Notes under the pieces: generated by a model
What the model saw: only the letters and a program-made list of their open reading frames with translations
Database searches by the model: none
Told to the model about the DNA's origin: nothing
Made by a program: the position numbers and the translations under genes
Shown: piece by piece, positions 52,819 through 63,866 of the stretch
Position numbering within the stretch: the first letter of the stretch is position 1
Layout: the number at the start of each line of letters is the position of its first letter
Source: Lunularia cruciata
Lineage: Eukaryota; Streptophyta; Marchantiopsida; Lunulariales; Lunulariaceae
Assembly (NCBI GenBank): GCA_948567375.1
Contig: OX419762.1
Span: 45,055,034 to 45,119,033 of the forward strand
Direction: 5' to 3'
Length of the DNA stretch: 64,000 nucleotides

Positions 52819-54960
52819 CTTACTTGGAGTTATTGTAGATAAACTCAATAACCATAAGGCATTCATCCCAATTGGTATGGTGAATGTTAAGAAAGGCATA
52901 TAGCATATCCTTTAAGGTAGAATTTGCATGTTTAGTTTACTTATCAATTTGAGGATGATATGCCATGGACAAAGTAAACTTGGTGACAAGTATCTTGAAG
53001 AGTGATTGCCAAAATTTACCAATGAATCAAGGATCACAATTGAAGATGAGTACACAAGGTATCTGATGATGCTTGAAGATATTGTCAAAGTAGATTTGGG
53101 CTAATGTTGGAACATCCACAATATCAAAGGTTGATACCAAATGGATTTACTTACTAAGCTTATCAATAAATACCATGATTGTTGTGTGAACTTGCTTTAT
53201 CTTTGGCAAGGATCTGATGAGATCTAAGCTCATGTGTTCTTATCAAGTAGATGGGATGAGAAGGGAAGTGGCTGAAAGAGTCCACTCAACTTCTAGTTAT
53301 TGGTCTTGTTGCATTGAAAACCCTCACAAGATTAGACAAATTCTCATGTTGGTTCACCACCATTTGTGTTATAGGGTACTCAAGATCTTGTGCACACCTA
53401 TATGACCAAAAATTAGTGATTCATGAGCTTCTTGAAGGCACACAAGTCATAAATCACCCTTGGTTGTAACATAGATCCGGTTCTCATAGAATAGAAAGCC
53501 TTGCTTGAAGAAGAAGGTGTTTTATTCGTTTTCATGTGTTGCAAGACAACCTTGTACCATTTGAAAGAAGATCTTGTTGTAAAGTGGTCCTAAATTTGAT
53601 TTGGACTTTTGAGTCAATTGACATTGTTGTAATTGCCATCATGATGAGAGGTTCAGGAAGAGTATTAAAATCAAGTCATTGTGATAGGGCATTGGGGATG
53701 ATATGGAACTTACTAGGTTTGTACTCAAGTTTGATATCAAAATATTATAGTTGTTCTTCCTATTGATGATCTTGACTCTTCATGTGCTCCAAATGAAATG
53801 TCTATAACAAGGGTTTGTGATTGGTTCAGATGATCACTTGTTTCCCCAAGAGATAATGCATCCATACCTTGGTGGCATATGTCATTGCTAGTTGTTCTTG
53901 ATCTCAAGCAAAGTAATTCCTTTATACTATGTTTAGTCTACAACACACAAAGGTAATGAGATGTAACACATCTAAAAATTCTTGCTACAACATAGTTCCA
54001 ATGACAAATTTAGAAGCATCAAAATCAACCACACAAGATAGTTGAGGATCATATGGTTGAAGAATGGGATTTGAAGACACCATATGTTTTAGTTTCTTGA
54101 ATTATTCTTTGTACTTGGTGGTCCATTGAAGCTTGAGGTCTTCCCCAAGAGATCAATCAATGGTGTGACCACATGAATATAATAGTGGATGAATCATTGA
54201 TAAAAACTTGTCAATCCATTAAATGCCCACAATTTTATAATATCCTTTGGAGTAGGCCAACTAGTAATGGCCTTGATTTTTTCCTCTTCCATCTTGATCC
54301 CCTCTAATGAGACCTTATGATCCAAGAAGATAATTTCCTTATGCTAAAAGGTACACTTTGACTTTTTGCAATAAAACTTCCATCAAGATAGTAGTCTTAA
54401 GACTTTTCATATATGATTCAAGTGTTTTATCTCTATCTTGCTATAGATTAAAATAGCATCTAAGAACATCATCACATACTTATCAAATAACCTACCCAAT
54501 AACTCATCCAACACCCAATGCATCTAAACCATGAAGACTATCGGAGCATTAGTGAGCTCAAAAGATAAAACTCTTCATTCAAAATATCCATACCTTGTGC
54601 AAAAGGTAATATTTTGCACATATTCTCTATCAATGGGAATCTATTAATAACCGCTTCAAATATCCAATTTGGAGAAATATAGTGCTCCATTCAATTGATC
54701 TAGCAAGTTATCAATTCAAGGCAAAGGATATGCATTCTTCATTGTTTGTTTATTGAGGCCACAATAATCAATATAGAAGCAAAGTCTTCCATCCTTTCTT
54801 TGAGACAAAGAGCACTAGTGCTATCCAAGGAGATGTACTATATCTTATGAAATCCTTTTCTAACAACCTTAGCATTATTGTTTGAAGCTCTTCCAACTCT
54901 TTTGGTGAGAGCCGATGGATTGGTCTACTCATTAGAGTACTTCTAGGCTTTAACTCAATC
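52819..54960 (-). pseudogene. A3 integrase N-terminal part, RNase H and RT
   Basis: Continuation of A3 after the element B insertion, matching A1 1180-3345 and A2 4440-5967. Integrase and linker lie at 52819-53560, RNase H at 53560-54200, and RT at 54200-54960. The RT active site region near 54440 reads FLDAILIY, with the second Asp replaced by Ala. Numerous stops are present. Confidence 0.78.
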
Positions 54961-56465
54961 TTGAAATGCACACCACAATTGAAAGGTAACTCCTTTGGCA
55001 CATCATCTAGAAACACATCTGCAAACTCTTGAGCTATTTGATCAACCATTGCTTGATTAGGTTTCTAGCCCTAATCAGATTCTCCATGCACAATCAACTT
55101 GATCCACAACATAAAAATAGGAATATCTTCCTCCAAAGCTTGCTCTATGGCTACTTTATTGGTAAATTTCTCATCTTGGGATTGACTATTCTTAGATGTC
55201 TTACTCAAAGATGCCAGACAACCTAATAGGTAATTCTTACCTTGGTGTTGTATTTGAATTTGTCATTGGGTCCAATCAAATTAACCTTATGATATTCAAG
55301 CCAAGGCAAATCTAAAATGACATCCTAGTGTAGGGGTGTCATTATAAACCTCATACACTCCAAATGCTCCTTCATAATCTTGAATATAACAAGATATGAG
55401 ATATAAAATGTAGAACCCTTTCTAGCATCCGCCATCATCAATCTACTTTCAATAACTTGTTTGATAGGAATATCTAATTCTTTTGTTAATTGCGTGGACA
55501 TGTAATGCTTTGAACTTCCAAAATCAGCCAAAATCCTACAACCACAATCAAATATCCTACTTTCAAGTGAAGCAAATTTGCATAGGTCAAGCCTTCAATC
55601 CCATTAGAATTAATGAACTTCTCAATAGGTGACTCAAACTCTCATATTCTTGAGTGGACATTCATCAATGCAATATCCAATTTGGCAATAATAAAAGCAA
55701 CTACCATTTTGTCATAGCCTTTCCTTATTTGTAGTGCCAAGTGGTCTCCATTAGATGGCATCCATCTCCATCAGTGCCAGCTCCTCCACTCATGTGTAGT
55801 GTGTTGGTAGGTTTTATGAAGGTCAAGATCAAGACCAAGTTTTTGCAACCAAGAAATCAAAGCACTCAACCAATTACATGGCTTCTCCAAGTGTTTGGCT
55901 CCCACATGGTCAACTTTAATTGTGTGCATGACTTCAAGCCTCTCACAAATCAATCCAAAGCTTCACCTTCATATATATTTCAAATTTTCATATTGGTATT
56001 TTGGAATTTAGTGATGTAGCTTCTCACAAAACCAATCTACTTCAACTCTACCAATCTACCTTGTGCAGCTCATGTAACATTTATAGCTTAAAATCTTCCA
56101 ATTATTACATTCTCAAATTCTTCTCATGTCAAGATTGGTGCAACAAATTGCTATTCAACTTGCTCCACTTAAAATTTCCACCATAGTTTTGCCACTCCAT
56201 CTAATTGGCTTGAAGCCAAGAGAATCTATCTCCATTTATCTTGAAGATTTGTAGTTTCAAAATAATGTTTACAATCAAACACAAAAATCTCCACTATGCC
56301 AAAAGATTCTTACATTCAAATATCTTGGGCTTTGGAATCAAATTTGCTCTACTTCTTGTTGCAATGGTGCTCTCTTTACATTCTCTTGTTGTTTATGGTC
56401 TCTTTCCTCCAACCATCAAGGTGCTCAACTTGTTGTTGTATAGTAATGATAACTTTGGGCATTGT
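54961..56465 (-). pseudogene. A3 protease and gag region
   Basis: The stretch before RT is at 54768-55049 (MVDQIAQEFADVF). Protease is at 55325-55531: ADFGSSKHYMSTQLTKEL, where the catalytic Asp-Ser/Thr-Gly is replaced by Asp-Phe-Gly. Gag with remnants of the zinc knuckle near 55660-55710 follows. Homology to A1 ends at about 56465. Confidence 0.72.
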
Positions 56466-57126
56466 GTTGTGCGTATATACATTGCTACACAACATACATC
56501 GCTGTCAACATCATACACTATAGAAGCATAACTCACACATAAGTCATACATAGACTCTAAAGTGCCACAATAATCAGATTGTTTACCACTATCAACTCAA
56601 CTCAACTCAAATCAGTACTTGATCTGTCACTCTATAAATTGCCAACAACTGGGCACTGATTACAGTCAAGCCACACCCACTCCAGCATAGAGAATCCAGG
56701 TGACGCTCATTGGCCTCTGTCCACCATAGCTAGGAACTCGAAGGCTCAACATCAGAGAAGTGAGCTCTCTAGAGCTGCACTTTGAAAGCATACCCCTTGG
56801 ACTCAAGCTAGGTCTGAACCCTAATGGTCCCGCTGACGGCACACTTGATGGTGCAAATGGTGCAAAGTGACGGTGGGCCCCACCATGAAGTCAGTACCCC
56901 AAACGCAAAATCTGACCGTTGGAAAGTAGTCTCTGAGAAACTGCTGAAATAACTCTAACTACTATCACTGCAACTCTAGTGTCCGAGCAATCTAGATGCG
57001 ACACTACAAATGATGTGATAGCTATCGTGCATATATACATCGCTACACAACATACACTACTATCAACATCATACACTATAGAAGCACAACTAACACATAA
57101 ATCATACATAGACTCTAAAGTGCCAT
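56466..57126 (-). repeat. Terminal region of element C with two ~105-bp direct repeats
   Basis: The block 56466-56569 (tgcgtatatacattgctac ... actctaaagtgcca) recurs at 57025-57126 with about 88% identity by eye. On the minus strand both begin TGGCACTTTAGAGTC. The copy at 57126 is directly preceded by a G-rich polypurine-like tract (AGGGGGGCGA), as expected at the start of a 3' LTR. The whole 660 bp may be the 3' LTR with an internal repeat, or one ~560-bp LTR followed by a truncated second copy. The other LTR lies outside the window, so this cannot be settled. Confidence 0.5.
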
Positions 57127-57295
57127 AATCGCCCCCCTAGCTGGCGGTTAGGTCCCTTTAACTCTAGATAGCCATCTACTCCAAGTATATGGTATTCCCT
57201 ATAATGGGCAAAATCAGGAGGCCGGGTGCTATGGAGCCCCATCATTAGTCGCCTGTCTGCAATCTATACCATATAAAGAATGAACTAGCTATAGG

Positions 57296-58700
57296 TCAAG
57301 TACATCTAGGACACAACCATTGTCCCTGAAGAACCACCATGAGGGGAGGAGTCATACATGCCATATGCCATCCTCTTGAACAACTATCACACACTAACAT
57401 AGTAGCAGCTCCACGAGAAGAGCCACATAACATACACCTCAAGCCTGCACGTACAATTGCCAAGCTTGGGTCCATAGTACCATCAATGTTTGGGAGGTGG
57501 CATGGTGCACAATTGCGCACATGATCCTTCCAAACAACACCATCACGTCCTTCCAACACAAGGACTCCAGATGGCAAAACCTCATGCACTCTCAAGATAG
57601 TGCGGCCTATCAAAACATCAAGTGTCATTGGTGCTATCTGTTGTAGATATACATAGTTGTCTGGATGAAATTGATAGATTGAGGGTCTATAACTTCCTCC
57701 TCGAATGGTAGCATAGCGTAAAGTATCTCTATGTTGAGCAATTGCCAAGTTCTCAAAGGCCATCGGCATCACTCTCCGAAAGATCTCTGCCCGTTGAGAA
57801 CATGCGCTCATCCATACATCAAGGTGATCCAAGTCCAAAACTACAGTAGCATCTCGACAAATGGCTGCAGGTAAATCTGGATCTTGTCCATAGAGTAGAA
57901 AGTACGGAGAGAAGGATGTTAAGGAGGCTTGCCGGTTGAACCGATAGCCCATGGCCAACCAAGGTAACTTGAGATCCCAATCTCCCAAGTGGCCTCTCTG
58001 CAAACCATACTTTTGCAATCCTCTCTTCACCATCTGAACCACTCTCTCTGCTAAGCCATCTGCCTCAGGGTGATCTCGGGATGTAGTACAATGATCAATC
58101 AAAGCCTTGTCACACAAGACCTAAAACTCTCCCAAGAACTTTGTACCCTAATCAGTCAAAACCTCAACTGGTGCACCACAATGACTAAGAACTTGATCCA
58201 GGAACGAGTAAGTTGTCCCTTCACTAGACTTGTTAGGAAGTGCCACCAACTCAATCCACTTGGAGAAGTGCTCCACCATCACCAAAACATACCGATGATG
58301 TCTCACAGTCAACGGTAAAGGTCCAGCAAAGTCCAAACTCCAACGGTAACCCAATCCCATGATAGGTAATGGGTGTAACTATGGCATAGGAGCATTGAAT
58401 GATGCTCTAACTCGGTCACAAACCACACATCTGGCCACAAACTGTTGTACCTTGGTCTGCATACCGTGCCACCAATAATGACTCTGGAGTAAGTATATGT
58501 ATGCTTTACTCCAAAATGTCCTAGCTCCTCATGAGCATGATGGACCAATTGTGGTCTCTGTGTTGGAAGTGGTACTACTTGCACTCTACCATCCTCCCAT
58601 ACACGCAAAAGGTGTTTGCCTTCCAATCTAAACCGTCTAGCTTGCTAAAGAACAAGGTCTCTTTCCTTGGCCCCAATTGTACCACCCACAACACCAGTGC
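57296..58700 (-). pseudogene. Element C integrase with C-terminal PHD finger
   Basis: The minus strand encodes the integrase zinc-binding start (HAHEELGHFGVKHTYTY, about 58480-58560). The core has the first catalytic Asp in WSLDFAGPLPL (about 58330), the second in VEVLTD (about 58150) and Glu in EADGLAERVV (about 58060). The last 273 codons (57296-58117) are open. They end in a PHD finger (57299-57436) with spacing C-x2-C-x11-C-x2-C-x4-H-x2-C-x14-C-x2-C. PHD fingers usually read histone H3 tails, so it may replace the chromodomain as a targeting module. Stops and shifts break the frame at 58110-58150 and near 58400-58480. Confidence 0.85.
57299..57436 (-). other. PHD finger domain at the integrase C-terminus
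   Basis: All eight zinc ligands (C4HC3) are present: CMLC, CDSC, the WHMAC His and Cys, and CPRC. The conserved Trp sits two residues before the last Cys pair (QWLCPRC). The domain is the extreme C-terminus of the open frame. Confidence 0.9.
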
Positions 58701-58740
58701 AAAGATAGTCCATCACTAAGACATCATCATGAATGTCTCG

Positions 58741-59640
58741 CTAAACTGTACCAATATCTTCACTCTTTGGATCTGTGACCTCAATAACTCCTCTTGCATG
58801 CGTTGAGAGAGATACCACCAAAGCCTCTAAAAATATACACAAAAAGGCTGATGCATGCCAACCTGGTACCATCTCCTCATTTGTCTCACCATGCCAGCGT
58901 GCTCCGGTCTGATCTTGCTGGCTGGGACATGGGTTTCTACTCAACCCATTTGCATCACGATTCATCACTCCAGGTCTGTGAACAACCGTGAAATCATACT
59001 CTTGTAAAATTAGAGCCCATGCAAGTTTCCCTGAAAGCTTGTCGGACTCCATCAACCACTTCAGTGGCTGATGATCAATGATGAGAGTGAAGGGGTTACC
59101 AAATAGATAACATCGGAAATGTGCTACGGCCTAAACTGCTGCCAAGCACTCTCCCTCATATGAACTATACTTCACCTCCGCTGAATTGTTAGAGCGACTA
59201 GCATAGGCCACTACAAACTCCTTCCCCTCATCATCATGTTGGGTGAGCACCGCTCCAAGCCCCAACATACTCCAATCAGTATGAACCTGAAATGGTTGTC
59301 CTCTGATCGGTCTCCTCAAAAGAGGAGCAGATGTCAACCTCTCCTTGAGCTCTACAAAAGCTCTCTCTTGCTCATCTCTCCAACACCACTCTGGTGTAAG
59401 CTTAGTCAACTTTGTCAAGGCTTTGGCAATGGCACTAAATCCTCTAACATAGTGGCAATAGAAGCTTGCCAACCCAAGGAATGCTCGCACTCTGCTCACA
59501 TCCGTAGGCCAAGGAATACGTGCAATAGCCTCTACCTTGGTCTGCTGAACACCAAGTCCTCCGGGGTAGATAGTATGACCCAAATACTCAACCTGCTCGT
59601 AGAAGAACCTACACTTCCCAAAGATGTAATTTGAGTCCAT
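58741..59640 (-). pseudogene. Element C RT thumb and RNase H
   Basis: Open segments at 59131-59640 and 58741-59055. The first holds the RT connection (YLGHTIYPGGLGVQQTK, RAFLGLASFYCHYVRGFS) and the RNase H start (FQVHTDWSMLGLGAVLTQ, then YSSYEGECLAAV). The second holds the RNase H end and linker (YDFTVVHRPGVMNRDANGLS). The His-Arg-Pro-Gly and DANGLSR motifs are typical of Ty3/gypsy. One stop separates them near 59130. Confidence 0.85.
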
Positions 59641-60200
59641 GAGATCTCAACCTCTCAAACACCTCCAACAACTGTCTCGCATGCTCCTCCATAATAGTGT
59701 TATCGACCAAAATGTCATCAATATAGCACCGAGCAAAATCCAATTCAGCTAGGATCATATCCATGACCCTTTGGAACTCAGCAAGAGCATTCTTCAACCC
59801 AAATGGTAAGAACCTCCACTGATATAACACATCCTTGTCGTGAGGATCAATAGCCTAGAATGTTGTCTTGGATTTATCCTCCTCCTTGATTGGCAGCTGA
59901 TGATATCCCGCTCAAAGATCCAAAGTACTGAAGACCTTTGCATGCCAAATCGCATCAAAAATCTCCTCCTCTATAGTCATGGCATACCGATCAGCCCTGG
60001 TCTGGTGATGATAGGACGGTAATCTCCACACATCCGCCTATCTGTGTAATTTCCATGCATATCCTTCTTGGCTGGCATCACTGCCGCTGAGGCATACTCT
60101 CCATGTGAAATCCCTACCAAACCAACCTCAAAAAGGTCACTACTCCGGCTCTGAATCAATGTCCTCTCTATCTCATCATATTGATAAGGATATCAGAAAA
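59609..60200 (-). pseudogene. Element C reverse transcriptase palm
   Basis: The fingers are at 59977-60159 (EYASAAVMPAKKD, RRMCGDYRPI) and the palm at 59609-59830 (FLPFGLKNALAEFQRVM). The intact active site YIDDILV has YIDD at 59714-59725. Stops between the two open segments (59830-59980) break the frame. Confidence 0.85.
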
Positions 60201-60749
60201 CTGGTGTATTGCTAGTCAGCTCAATCTATATACTAGGTCCTTTTAGAGCACCCAAATCCTTCATACTAAAGGCAAAACAACTCGTGTGGCTCCTCAAGAA
60301 CCTCCAAACCCTCTATCTTTCCTCTCCAATAATCTTAGGTCCAAGATCTGGCTCCCAAGTATCCTTTGTAACTGTAGTAAGAGTGGAAGACGTACTGATT
60401 GGCTGCTACACTGGGCCCTTGGGAGCAATAGTGTGATGCTCCCGACCACTAGAGGTCCCAACCTCTGTGTGAAAAACTCCTTCCACTCTGGCTGCAAGCT
60501 CCACACGTCCTCTAGCTGCATCTCATATGGACCAAGGGTGTAATCCAAGTAGCCCACGCTCACCTGGATGGACTCCAAGTAGACCACTCTTTCTAGTAGT
60601 TGTTGGATGTGTCCCAAGAATATTATGTCCACTCGGTCCATTGCCCCCAACATGTGCCTGAATCGTCTCGATAGGCTTAAGGCTCACAAGTGTCCGAGTG
60701 GTGATGTCTATCAAGTGCATCCTACATTGCTCTGCCAAGCCAAGGCTCA

Positions 60750-62014
60750 CAATCCAGGTCAAACAGTTTAGGTCCATAGCCTGACCTAACACCTCATGCT
60801 TGGATGCCTTTGGTACTGCTTGAAAAGTAGTAATATTGGTGCAAAAACCCATCGTCCGCTCTCTCTTTCATCAATGTTGGGCTCCACCAACTGATATAAT
60901 TGTGAGTCCCAAACAAGTCCAGGTCCTCCCTCTCAAAAAGCATGAGAGCCTGGGAAACTCATGAGTGTAGGAAAGGCGGCTCTAGGCTATCCAACTAGGT
61001 TCACCATTGCCATAGGTGACCTATCAGCCACTACCACTATTTGAGACTAACGTCCAACATCCAACATGTCATCAACAAGGATGTGGTCAAGTCGCTAAAT
61101 CCCATCATAAGCGCGCTATAGAACCTCTCTGGGCAAGAGGTTTGTCCACCAAAGATGAAGATGATGAGCCCTTGATCCCACTCTGGCTGCATCTAACAAT
61201 ACAGTAGGTCCCATCCAAGAATGGACCTGATGTGTACTCACCACCACTCTGGTGCAAGAATCACCCATCAAAGGAACGTTCTCCAAAAGGTAAGTTGGAG
61301 AAATGGACTGATGAACCTGGAGATATTATAATATCCGTAACATCTCCCAAACACACCAAAACGAGGATCCTGAAGACCCAAACTGCGGCCCGCACGTGTA
61401 TGTCCTTGACATGGCCATCTAGAAATCACCAAGTGAATAGATCCATATCTCTCTAGGTCATGCGCCCCCAATAAAGAAATGTCTGCTAGTAGGGCCTTTT
61501 AGTAACCTCTGACTGCTGACGTTGGTAATAACTCCGGATACCAATAGGCCAAGTGTGCCACATGATGTAGAGAGACTTGCCTAGTAGTCTCATCTCTCTC
61601 TACATACAAGTACCTTTGTACTCAGATACCCGCCTGTAACACTACAGCTAGTCCGGTTCTGATCCCACCAAACAACTCCAATAGGCATATCCCCTCTACT
61701 GGATACTGCCAAGCAATGAGTGTGGTATCCAGAGGTGTCAAAGCAATTGCCTCTGGAGGCTCATCCTCACACTCATCTCTTGATGGTATGAAGGCTCCAC
61801 TCCAAGCCTGCTGCACCAATTGATTTGCATGTTGTTGCAATGCCTCCTCTGAACTCCACAATGGAACATCCAAGGTGGATGGAACAATCCCACTCGTACT
61901 CCAAAGCCGAGTGATCTCCTCTAGTACTAGAGTATCCTCTGCATGGGCGTTCCCCTCCAACAAGTCACCAGGCCAAGTTATTGCACCACTGAAACCTAAA
62001 ATTGATGTTGCCAT
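60750..62014 (-). pseudogene. C5-cytosine DNA methyltransferase domain in element C
   Basis: It lies on the minus strand between the protease and RT. Motif I, LLELFGGIRTGLAVVLQAGI, is at 61625-61684, followed by RYLYVERDE. The catalytic motif IV, SRWPCQGHTRAGRSLGLQD, has Pro-Cys-Gln-Gly at 61403-61414. Motif VI, YLLENVPLMGDS, has ENV at 61275-61283. A motif VIII-like LLDAARVGSRAH is at about 61160-61195. Motif X, HEVLGQAMDLN, is at about 60766-60798. Motif order and spacing (about 300 residues) fit a whole catalytic domain. Motifs I and VIII resemble the DNMT3 type, while Pro-Cys-Gln-Gly resembles other classes, so the subclass is open. The domain is decayed: stops at 61622-61624 and 61499-61501 and a frameshift near 61360. 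In working relatives it would methylate cytosine in DNA. Here activity is excluded. Confidence 0.85.
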
Positions 62015-62099
62015 GGTCCCAAATTGTAGTGAGCCAAGACTACTACTACTGAAGCGTACTAGTAGACGACATACCCGTCCCTCACCAGACTGCCAACCA

Positions 62100-62430
62100 G
62101 GTCTATAAGTGGCTATCTCCTCCTAATAGTCAATGTTGAAACCCATGGGTTATAATATTGCTCTCCCAACTAGCACACCATATGACTCAGCTCTTGTCGC
62201 AATAGCTTGAGCTCTCACCATTGAGCTATCAGTCGGATGACCAGGCTAAACCAGGACAACAAGCTCTCCAAGTGTGATGTACTGTGTCGAACTACCACCT
62301 AGAGATGTTTGGATCTGAAATGGACACCTCTCCACATCAGTCTTCCGTAACTCCAGACCAACAACTGCCACCTTCTCCAACATAAGGGGTTGTGCACTAG
62401 AGTCTAACAAGACTCTCTATGGTGTATAGA
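62100..62430 (-). pseudogene. Element C protease-like region
   Basis: The minus-strand segment contains LLDSSAQPLMLEKVAVVG, where Asp-Ser-Ser-Ala takes the place of the retropepsin Asp-Ser/Thr-Gly-Ala. It follows gag and precedes the methyltransferase domain. Stops are present. Confidence 0.6.
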
Positions 62431-63866
62431 CCTTCCTTGAAGGTCCCACCAAACAAAAATCCCCCTCTGGTTATCCAATAGGACAACACTAGGTGTGAAC
62501 CACGGTCTCTCAAAGGCCGGTCTAGTTGGCAACTCCTCCAGTATAGCCGCTACTACCTGCCATAAACCACTGGTCGCTGAACGAATCCTATGCTCCTCAA
62601 CCAAGTCAGCTCTATTATCAACCACCTTTGCCCTAGTAGTAGGAACCACATCATCCCTACTCTCACAAAGCATGGCAGCCAACCGGAATACTGGGGCTGG
62701 GTCAACTTCCAATGTAAACATATCACTGGCCAAAAACAAAGGATGCCGCATAATCAACTGAGCCGCCCCCAACATCATGCTAGACTTAGTCTGTGTAGTA
62801 GTAAGTGGCTGACTAGCAAGTAGTCCATCATGCACTCCATCACCACCTACCACACCTACACTAGGACGTCTAGGAACCATGGATGTCGTCTGCAATGCCT
62901 CAAATAGCATGAAAGACAAGGGAAGTCTGACCTATCTCCCAACCTCTCCTCTCTGTGGGTCCAACTCCACTGATGCTCCCCTAGGCTCTAGAACATGTAT
63001 GTGCAATACATGTTCCTAGTCATTGATGCAGATGCATCTACCTATGCTGCTCCGCACATGAAGTCCAAAACATCTCTATCACTAGCATATGAGGTGGAAG
63101 CCTCAACACCCGAATCTGATCTCCTCTGAGCAATAGCCATACTAGCCAATCTCTGCTCCAACTACTCAATCCAAGTAGCCATATTTGTGTCAAAAGTAAG
63201 GGCAGGTACTGCACCCCTACTAGGTGTAGATCCTCTACTACCTGCCATAGCAACCCTACCACTCCGTAACTCCGGGTGTAGGTCAAAACACCGGTCAATA
63301 GTGTGACCAAATCTGTGGCAATGCTCACATTGCCTTTGTGCTAGTTGTGATGCACCAGAGGTATCAGGTCTGCTGCCCTAAGTACACTCTCTCCTATGGT
63401 GAGGTCCACCACAAGTCCAACAAGCAACACTACCACTCATTGGTTGTTGCTGACCCACAAATGAAGGTAAAGGTCTAACTCCATTAGGCCCTCCACTCGC
63501 TCCATAGGATCTGGGCTGTCCACCATGTCCTCAAAAACCAACTGGGCGTGGTGCACTATGCTGCACTCAAGAAGAAGTCATAGCCATGGATGAGGTCTTC
63601 TTACCAAATCCAGATGTCACCACTCTCTCTTCCACCATGTTGAGTTCAATACGCTCAGCCAAACCAAAGACCACTGCCAAAGTAAGCAAAGTAGCTTGTA
63701 ACAACGTAGCATCACAAACTCTATGTCGCAACTCCCTGTCCAATATCCCATACCAAAACTAGACTGCCTGTGCCTCAGTAACTCCTTTAGTGAAATTGAT
63801 CAGCCGCCTCATAAGAGTGTATGCCTCGCGTAGGCTCTCTCTAGGCTTTTGCTAGAACTCCTGCAA
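62404..63866 (-). pseudogene. Element C gag region with two CCHC zinc knuckles
   Basis: Minus strand. Two C-x2-C-x4-H-x4-C knuckles are readable: CWTCGGPHHRREC at about 63384-63422 and CEHCHRFGHTIDRC at about 63290-63334. A 171-codon open segment (62404-62919) follows, without a recognised domain. The gag start side is interrupted at 63867 by a family A LTR. Several stops are present. Confidence 0.75.

Larger units (their letters stand above)
45374..56465 (-). mobile_element. Ty3/gypsy chromovirus element A3, split by element B
   Basis: This is the third family A copy, minus strand. Its 3' LTR is 45374-45880 and its body 45881-46556 and 52819-56465. Element B is inserted in its integrase at 46557-52818. 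The RT catalytic motif is mutated (FLDAILIY, near 54440), so this copy is dead. Homology to A1 gag stops at about 56465, where family C sequence begins. The 5' LTR is therefore missing from this side. With element B removed, the remainder is about 4.8 kb. Confidence 0.85.
56466..63866 (-). mobile_element. Ty3/gypsy element C carrying a DNA methyltransferase domain and a PHD finger
   Basis: Minus-strand element. From right to left it has gag with two CCHC knuckles, a protease-like motif, a C5-cytosine methyltransferase domain, RT, RNase H, and an integrase with a C-terminal PHD finger. It differs from families A and B, which have a chromodomain and no methyltransferase. The spacing from protease to RT is about 2.2 kb. 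In A3 the protease (55325-55531) directly adjoins the stretch before RT. The right end is cut by a family A LTR at 63867, and its 5' LTR is not in the window. The longest open frame (integrase plus PHD, 273 codons) is intact, while the other domains carry stops and shifts. Confidence 0.85.
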
